Shown: in pieces, positions 15,612-19,237 of the stretch | How positions within the stretch are numbered: the first letter of the stretch is position 1 | Layout of the letters: each line of letters starts with the position of its first letter | Source: Rubrobacter sp. | GTDB lineage: Bacteria; Actinomycetota; Rubrobacteria; Rubrobacterales; Rubrobacteraceae | DNA length: 19,237 nucleotides | Assembly (NCBI GenBank): GCA_016781705.1 | Contig: JADDPV010000096.1 | Coordinates: forward strand, 1-19,237 | Reading direction: 5' to 3' | The notes under the pieces: model-generated | What the model saw: the letters and a program-made list of their open reading frames with translations, nothing else | Told to the model about the DNA's origin: nothing | Database searches by the model: none | Made by a program: the position numbers and the translations under genes

Positions 15612-18064
15612 GGATATTCTATTCTTTGGGCCGCTTCGCCTACCGCTTCCGCTGGCTGGTACTGCTCTTCTGGGGCGCGCTGCTGGTGGGGAGCGTGTTT
15701 TTCGCTCCCAACCTCTCTGATCGCCTGAAGGGCGGCGGCTTCGAGAACCCGGATGCCGAGGCCGAGAGGGTGCAGGATATCCTCTTCGAGGAGTTCGGCG
15801 CCTCGCCTGCGGCCCTGACCATCGTCTTCGAGGGGGATGGTGAGCCGGGCGCGAGGGACACCGAATTTCGGGAAGCAGAGGACCGTGCGCTCGAAGACGT
15901 GCGGCGGCTCGACGGGGTCAGGGACGTCACGACGTACTCAGAGACGGAGGACCCGCTGTTCCTCTCCGAGGACGGCGAGAAGAGCTACGCGGTGGTCAGC
16001 TTCGACGTCTCCATCGAGGAGACACAGGGGCTCGTGGACGAGGTGCGCGAGAGGGTGCGCTCGGAGGAGTTGAAGACTTACGTCACCGGGGCGCCAGCAG
16101 TCTACCTGGACATCACCGAGGCGAGCATCGAGGACATAAAGCGGGCCGAGAAGTACGCGTTCCCGCTGGCGTTGCTCATCCTGGTCGTCGCGTTCGGGAG
16201 CCTCATCGCGGCGGGCATCCCGGTCGTCATAGGTGGCGCGAGCGTCGCGGTGACGCTCTCGACGCTGTACTTCATCGCAGGCGTCTACGACATGAGCGTG
16301 TTCGTGTTGACGATCTCGACGATGCTCGGCCTGGGGCTAGGGATAGACTACGCGCTCTTCGCCGTAAGTCGCTTCCGCGAGGAGCTGGAAGGCTACCCGG
16401 TCTCCGAGGCGGTTCCCCGCATGGTCGAGACGGCCGGGCGGAGCATCTTCTTCAGTGGGACGGCCGTCCTGATCGGGCTGATGGGCCTCCTCTTCTTCCC
16501 GTACATGTTCATGCGCTCCATCGGCGTCGGCGGCATCTTCGTGGTGTTCTTCTCGGTCGCCGCCGCCCTCACGCTCCTGCCGGCGGTGCTCTCTGTCCTG
16601 GGACGTAGGGTCAACGCTCTCTCCCTGAGACCGAGACGCCGCCGCGCCTCCGAGCCGGTGGGGGGCGGGTTCTGGGGCCGGAGCGCGGAGGTGGTGATGC
16701 GCCACCCGTTCGTCGTGCTCCTCGCCGTCGGGGCGGTGCTCTTCGCCCTGCTCTACCCCGCGACGCACATGAAGGTCGGTATCCCCGAGGCGAGCGTGCT
16801 GCCGCAGAGGTACGAGTCGCGCCAGGGCGACGACGTCCTCAAGACCGACTTCGATTACCCTCGCCTCGCCCCGACGGAGATCATCGCCACCCTCCCCGAC
16901 GATCCTCTTAGCGCCGAGGGCCTCACGGCGATTCGGGACTTCGGCGAGCGCGTCTCCGCCGTCGAAGGCGTGGGCAGCGTCGAGAGCATCTACACGGTGG
17001 GCGAAGAAGGGGCCAGGGCCTACGCCGAGCGCGTGACGGAGGCCCGCGAGACGGCCGAAGCGGAGGCCGCGCGGCAAGTGGACGCGGCCGTCGAGGAGCA
17101 ACTCGCTGGGCTAGAGGCCCAACCCGGCGCTGTCCCGCCGGGGGCGCAAGAGCAGGTTCGGGCCGAGGCGGAGGCGCGGGTAGCCGGAGAGCTGGAGCGG
17201 CGTGTGCCGGAGCTTCCGGAGGGGATAAGCGCCGACGGCACCGCCGCCCCGGAGGGCGTCGCCAACTTCCTCGCGCTCCCGGAGGTGCGGGATTCGGAAG
17301 AGATACGGTCCGCCCTGGACGCCTTCACCGCTGGAGACAAAGCACTGCTGCGGGCTGTCATGGAGAAGAGCCCGTACACCGAGGAGGCGCGAAACGCGGT
17401 GGGGGAGGTGCGTACTCTCGAGCCGCCCGAGGGGGGGAGTTTCCTCGTCGGCGGGCTATCGGCGGGGCAGAAGGACTTCATATCCAGCCTCTACGGCAAC
17501 GCCCCCTACGCGGTCGCCTTCGTCCTGGGCGTCACCTACCTCGTTTTATTCCTCACGTTCCGGTCGTTCTTCATCCCGTTGAAGGCCGTGATCGTGAACA
17601 TCCTGAGCCTGACGGCGAGCTTCGGGGCGATGGTGTTCGTGTTCCAGGACGGCAACCTCTCGGGGTTGTTGAGCTTCGCGCCGCTGGGGTTCGTGGAGGC
17701 GTCGGTCCCGATCCTGATGTTCTGCACCATCTTCGGGGTTTCGATGGACTACGAAGTGTTCCTTCTCTCGCGCATCCGGGAGGCGTACGAGTACGGCGAG
17801 TCCAACGCCGCGAGCGTCGCGAAGGGTCTGATAGCGACAGCCGGGATCATCACCTCGGCGGCGGCGATCATCATCGTCGTCACCGGCGCCTTCGCCTTCA
17901 CCGGAATCACGACGACGAAGGCCATCGGTCTCGGCCTCGCCGTCGCCGTCTTCGTGGACGCCACCATTATCCGCGTCCTCCTCGTCCCCGCCACCATGCG
18001 CATCCTGGGCGACTGGAACTGGTGGCCCGGTGGCAGAAAGAGCGTGTTTAAACGCAAGGATTAG
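15608..18064 (+). CDS. MMPL/RND-family transporter
   Basis: The protein has 818 residues in two repeats, each with one helix, a large extracytoplasmic domain and a bundle of five helices. The N-terminal helix covers ~16-33. Helices cluster at ~184-330 and ~632-800. The proton-relay GxxxDY motifs are GLGLGIDYALFAVSRF (241-256, Asp247-Tyr248) and FGVSMDYEVFLLSR (709-722, Asp714-Tyr715). The second outer domain holds a long Ala/Glu/Arg helical region (467-535) broken by a Pro/Gly segment. Actinobacterial MMPL proteins export lipids or hydrophobic compounds using proton motive force; the substrate here is unknown. GTG15608 lacks a good ribosome site, but the N-terminus fits the family. The gene faces the membrane-protein pair on the minus strand. 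Confidence 0.92.
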   Translation: MRIFYSLGRFAYRFRWLVLLFWGALLVGSVFFAPNLSDRLKGGGFENPDAEAERVQDILFEEFGASPAALTIVFEGDGEPGARDTEFREAEDRALEDVRRLDGVRDVTTYSETEDPLFLSEDGEKSYAVVSFDVSIEETQGLVDEVRERVRSEELKTYVTGAPAVYLDITEASIEDIKRAEKYAFPLALLILVVAFGSLIAAGIPVVIGGASVAVTLSTLYFIAGVYDMSVFVLTISTMLGLGLGIDYALFAVSRFREELEGYPVSEAVPRMVETAGRSIFFSGTAVLIGLMGLLFFPYMFMRSIGVGGIFVVFFSVAAALTLLPAVLSVLGRRVNALSLRPRRRRASEPVGGGFWGRSAEVVMRHPFVVLLAVGAVLFALLYPATHMKVGIPEASVLPQRYESRQGDDVLKTDFDYPRLAPTEIIATLPDDPLSAEGLTAIRDFGERVSAVEGVGSVESIYTVGEEGARAYAERVTEARETAEAEAARQVDAAVEEQLAGLEAQPGAVPPGAQEQVRAEAEARVAGELERRVPELPEGISADGTAAPEGVANFLALPEVRDSEEIRSALDAFTAGDKALLRAVMEKSPYTEEARNAVGEVRTLEPPEGGSFLVGGLSAGQKDFISSLYGNAPYAVAFVLGVTYLVLFLTFRSFFIPLKAVIVNILSLTASFGAMVFVFQDGNLSGLLSFAPLGFVEASVPILMFCTIFGVSMDYEVFLLSRIREAYEYGESNAASVAKGLIATAGIITSAAAIIIVVTGAFAFTGITTTKAIGLGLAVAVFVDATIIRVLLVPATMRILGDWNWWPGGRKSVFKRKD

Positions 18065-18132
18065 CGGCGGCGCCACCGGGGCCCCGCAACGCGGGCGCAG
18101 GCGTGGTACCGGCCCTTCTCTTCCTTCGTGTA

Positions 18133-18147
18133 CCTCGGGTTCCGAGG
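18133..18147. terminator. Hairpin between convergent genes, no T-tract
   Basis: CCTCGG (18133-18138) pairs with CCGAGG (18142-18147) over a 3-nt loop, between the MMPL stop and the stop of the minus-strand membrane gene. Neither side has a T-run. Confidence 0.45.
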
Positions 18148-18149
18148 GA

Positions 18150-18653
18150 TCAGGGACCGTGCGCCGGGGAATCGCGGAGCAGCAGGTGCACCAGGTGCGC
18201 GACAGATAGGGCGGCGATCGCGATGATGATCAGGACCAGGCGTCTTCTCTGGGGGGAAAGGTCCTGCAACAGCAGCGCCCCTACCGCGAGGACGATCGCT
18301 ATCTCGGACGCCGTTGCGCACAGGTCGGTAAACCCTATCGCCTCCGCCTCCCCCGCGTGCGGTCCGAAGACCGGGACCCCCACGGTTCGGGTTACGAGGT
18401 ACAAGACGATGATCGAGAGGTTACCCCCCACGCCGAGAAGTAGGAGTGGACGGCGCGGCCAGAGCAGCAGGACCACACCGTAGGCTCCCTGTGCGACGGC
18501 GGCGATCAGGAAGAACGCCCCGTAGCCCCACCATTCCTCGAAGTGTTCCGGCATTACCCGGAGGTGGACCAGCGCCGCAAGCAGCGAAAGGGCCGCCGCC
18601 GGGTAAAGGATAAGCTTCCGACGGTCGGCCCTGTTGTTCTTCGCTACGGCCAT
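18150..18653 (-). CDS. Membrane protein of unknown function, about five helices
   Basis: The 167-residue product begins at ATG 18651-18653. A basic N-terminus (KNNRADRRK) is followed by hydrophobic segments at ~14-32, ~43-65, ~70-88 (LLLGVGGNLSIIVLYLVTRT), ~112-130 and ~136-157 (RRLVLIIIAIAALSVAHLVH). Conserved-looking polar residues lie within or beside the helices: His30 and His36, Glu39 and Glu40 with Trp41 and Trp42, and two late His residues. I do not recognise a named family. It lies 42 bases downstream of the DUF4383 gene on the same strand and has no visible promoter of its own, so it is probably the second gene of that operon. The ribosome site is weak (GGCGGG before the ATG). Confidence 0.75.
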   Translation of the reverse strand: MAVAKNNRADRRKLILYPAAALSLLAALVHLRVMPEHFEEWWGYGAFFLIAAVAQGAYGVVLLLWPRRPLLLLGVGGNLSIIVLYLVTRTVGVPVFGPHAGEAEAIGFTDLCATASEIAIVLAVGALLLQDLSPQRRRLVLIIIAIAALSVAHLVHLLLRDSPAHGP

Positions 18654-18695
18654 CGGTCCCGCCCGTCTGGGTCGGGTTGGCCCTCCGGTACTCGT

Positions 18696-19079
18696 CTAGC
18701 CCCGCGCCGTCGTTGCGCGGCCCCCCTGCAAGACCCAGGCCACCAGGATGTTGAGCACGCCTATCGCCAGGTGGACGATATTGTCGAAAACGGTGTAACC
18801 GCTGGGGATTAGCCCGAACAACATGGGCACGAGGAAGCCGAGGATACCGACCAGCAAGTAGACTACCCCCAGCACGCCGACCACGGTTCGGGCTAGCCCG
18901 TCGTCCCGCTGCCCGAACCCCACGTAGGCCAAAATACCCCCCGTGAGCAGATGAACGATGTCCTCCACGATGTCGATGTTCAGAATATTAATCAGCAGCC
19001 CGTCGCCCAAGATCAACCCCAACACGCCGAGCAAGAGAAGGACCACCCCAAGGATCCCCGCATACTGTCGTACCGCCAC
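18696..19079 (-). CDS. DUF4383 family membrane protein
   Basis: This 127-residue, four-helix protein starts at GTG (19077-19079), with GGGAGGT on the minus strand and a 6-nt spacer. Helices lie at ~6-25 (YAGILGVVLLLLGVLGLIL), ~38-55, ~64-87 (TVVGVLGVVYLLVGILGFLV) and ~97-118. The helix starts EDIVHLLTGG (39-48) and DNIVHLAIGV (99-108) are the repeated D-x-hydrophobic-H-x-hydrophobic-x-G signature of DUF4383 and show an internal duplication. The function is unknown; such proteins are common in Actinobacteria. It is the first gene of a likely two-gene operon behind a strong -10 box and an AT-rich repeat region. Confidence 0.85.
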   Translation of the reverse strand: MAVRQYAGILGVVLLLLGVLGLILGDGLLINILNIDIVEDIVHLLTGGILAYVGFGQRDDGLARTVVGVLGVVYLLVGILGFLVPMLFGLIPSGYTVFDNIVHLAIGVLNILVAWVLQGGRATTARG

Positions 19080-19118
19080 GCTCTTACCTCCCTTTTGACG
19101 TCACTACCTATCAAACGC

Positions 19119-19124
19119 ATTATA
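19119..19124 (-). promoter_or_regulatory. Consensus -10 box for the DUF4383 gene
   Basis: On the minus strand this is a perfect TATAAT. Transcription would start near 19112 and give a leader of about 33 nt with the GGGAGGT ribosome site. The expected -35 position shows no good match, which suggests an activator or an alternative sigma factor. Confidence 0.6.
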
Positions 19125-19158
19125 CGCTCATGTTACGCTCGCGTTCGCACAACAGATC

Positions 19159-19223
19159 ATAAGACCCAGTTATTTCTTCTTCTTTTATAAGATCCTTATA
19201 AGATCCGGTTATTTCTTCTTCTT
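19159..19223. repeat. AT-rich direct repeats at the window edge
   Basis: A 26-bp sequence running from ATAAGA to TTCTTCTTCTT occurs at 19159-19184 and 19198-19223 with only two differences, 39 bp apart. Between them TTATAAGATCC is duplicated exactly in tandem (19185-19195 and 19196-19206). CTT triplets continue to the end of the window (19227-19236), so the repeat tract may extend beyond it. No gene is seen here. Confidence 0.85.
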
Positions 19224-19237
19224 AATTCTTCTTCTTA

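Noticed and set aside
19159..19223. CRISPR array
   Set aside because: There are only two copies, the spacer contains its own tandem repeat, the sequence is simple CTT-rich, and no cas genes are nearby.

Overview
The window is high-GC DNA, G+C-rich by eye except for the last ~150 bases. It uses many GTG and TTG starts with GGAGG-type ribosome sites. The gene set (RecQ with HRDC, PgsA, NDH-2, DUF4383, MMPL transporter, an Ala/Glu/Arg-rich coiled-coil protein) fits a deep-branching actinobacterium. Rubrobacter or a close relative is my best guess. This is inference from protein style; no search was run.

Left end (1-2510): the 3' half of a tRNA-Phe gene, a bidirectional terminator, then the scar of an integrated element. 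The scar holds only the last ~39 codons of a tyrosine recombinase (minus strand, pointing at the tRNA). It abuts an N-terminally truncated TOPRIM/ATPase replication protein (plus strand), and that protein runs in frame into the C-terminal half of a HAD-IIA phosphatase. The simplest reading is a tRNA-integrated element cut down by at least two deletions.

Middle left (2632-9669), all plus strand: YjbQ-like enzyme, NDH-2-type FAD oxidoreductase, PgsA, an unrecognised membrane protein, RecQ, a DJ-1/PfpI protein and a small four-helix membrane protein. They appear to be mostly separate transcription units with compact promoters. Several starts lie exactly 6 nt after a -10-like hexamer, which suggests leaderless mRNAs. 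pgsA is preceded by a possible 18-codon ORF ending in a GTGA overlap.

Middle right (9732-14292): a 717-residue coiled-coil protein with an unrecognised C-terminal domain (minus), a Fur/PerR-type repressor (minus), and, divergent from it, a two-domain SppA-like Ser/Lys peptidase (plus) without an obvious membrane anchor.

Right (14303-19237): an MFS transporter of the fosmidomycin-resistance type, an 818-residue MMPL/RND transporter (possibly preceded by a 13-codon ORF with a GTGA overlap), then on the minus strand a DUF4383 protein followed by another membrane protein. The extreme right edge is AT-rich and carries nested direct repeats of CTT-rich sequence.

No rRNA, CRISPR array, complete insertion sequence or defence operon was seen. 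No stretch over 300 bases lacks a gene. The parts least explained by known families are the chimeric scar at the left, the coiled-coil protein, and the repeat tract at the right edge.
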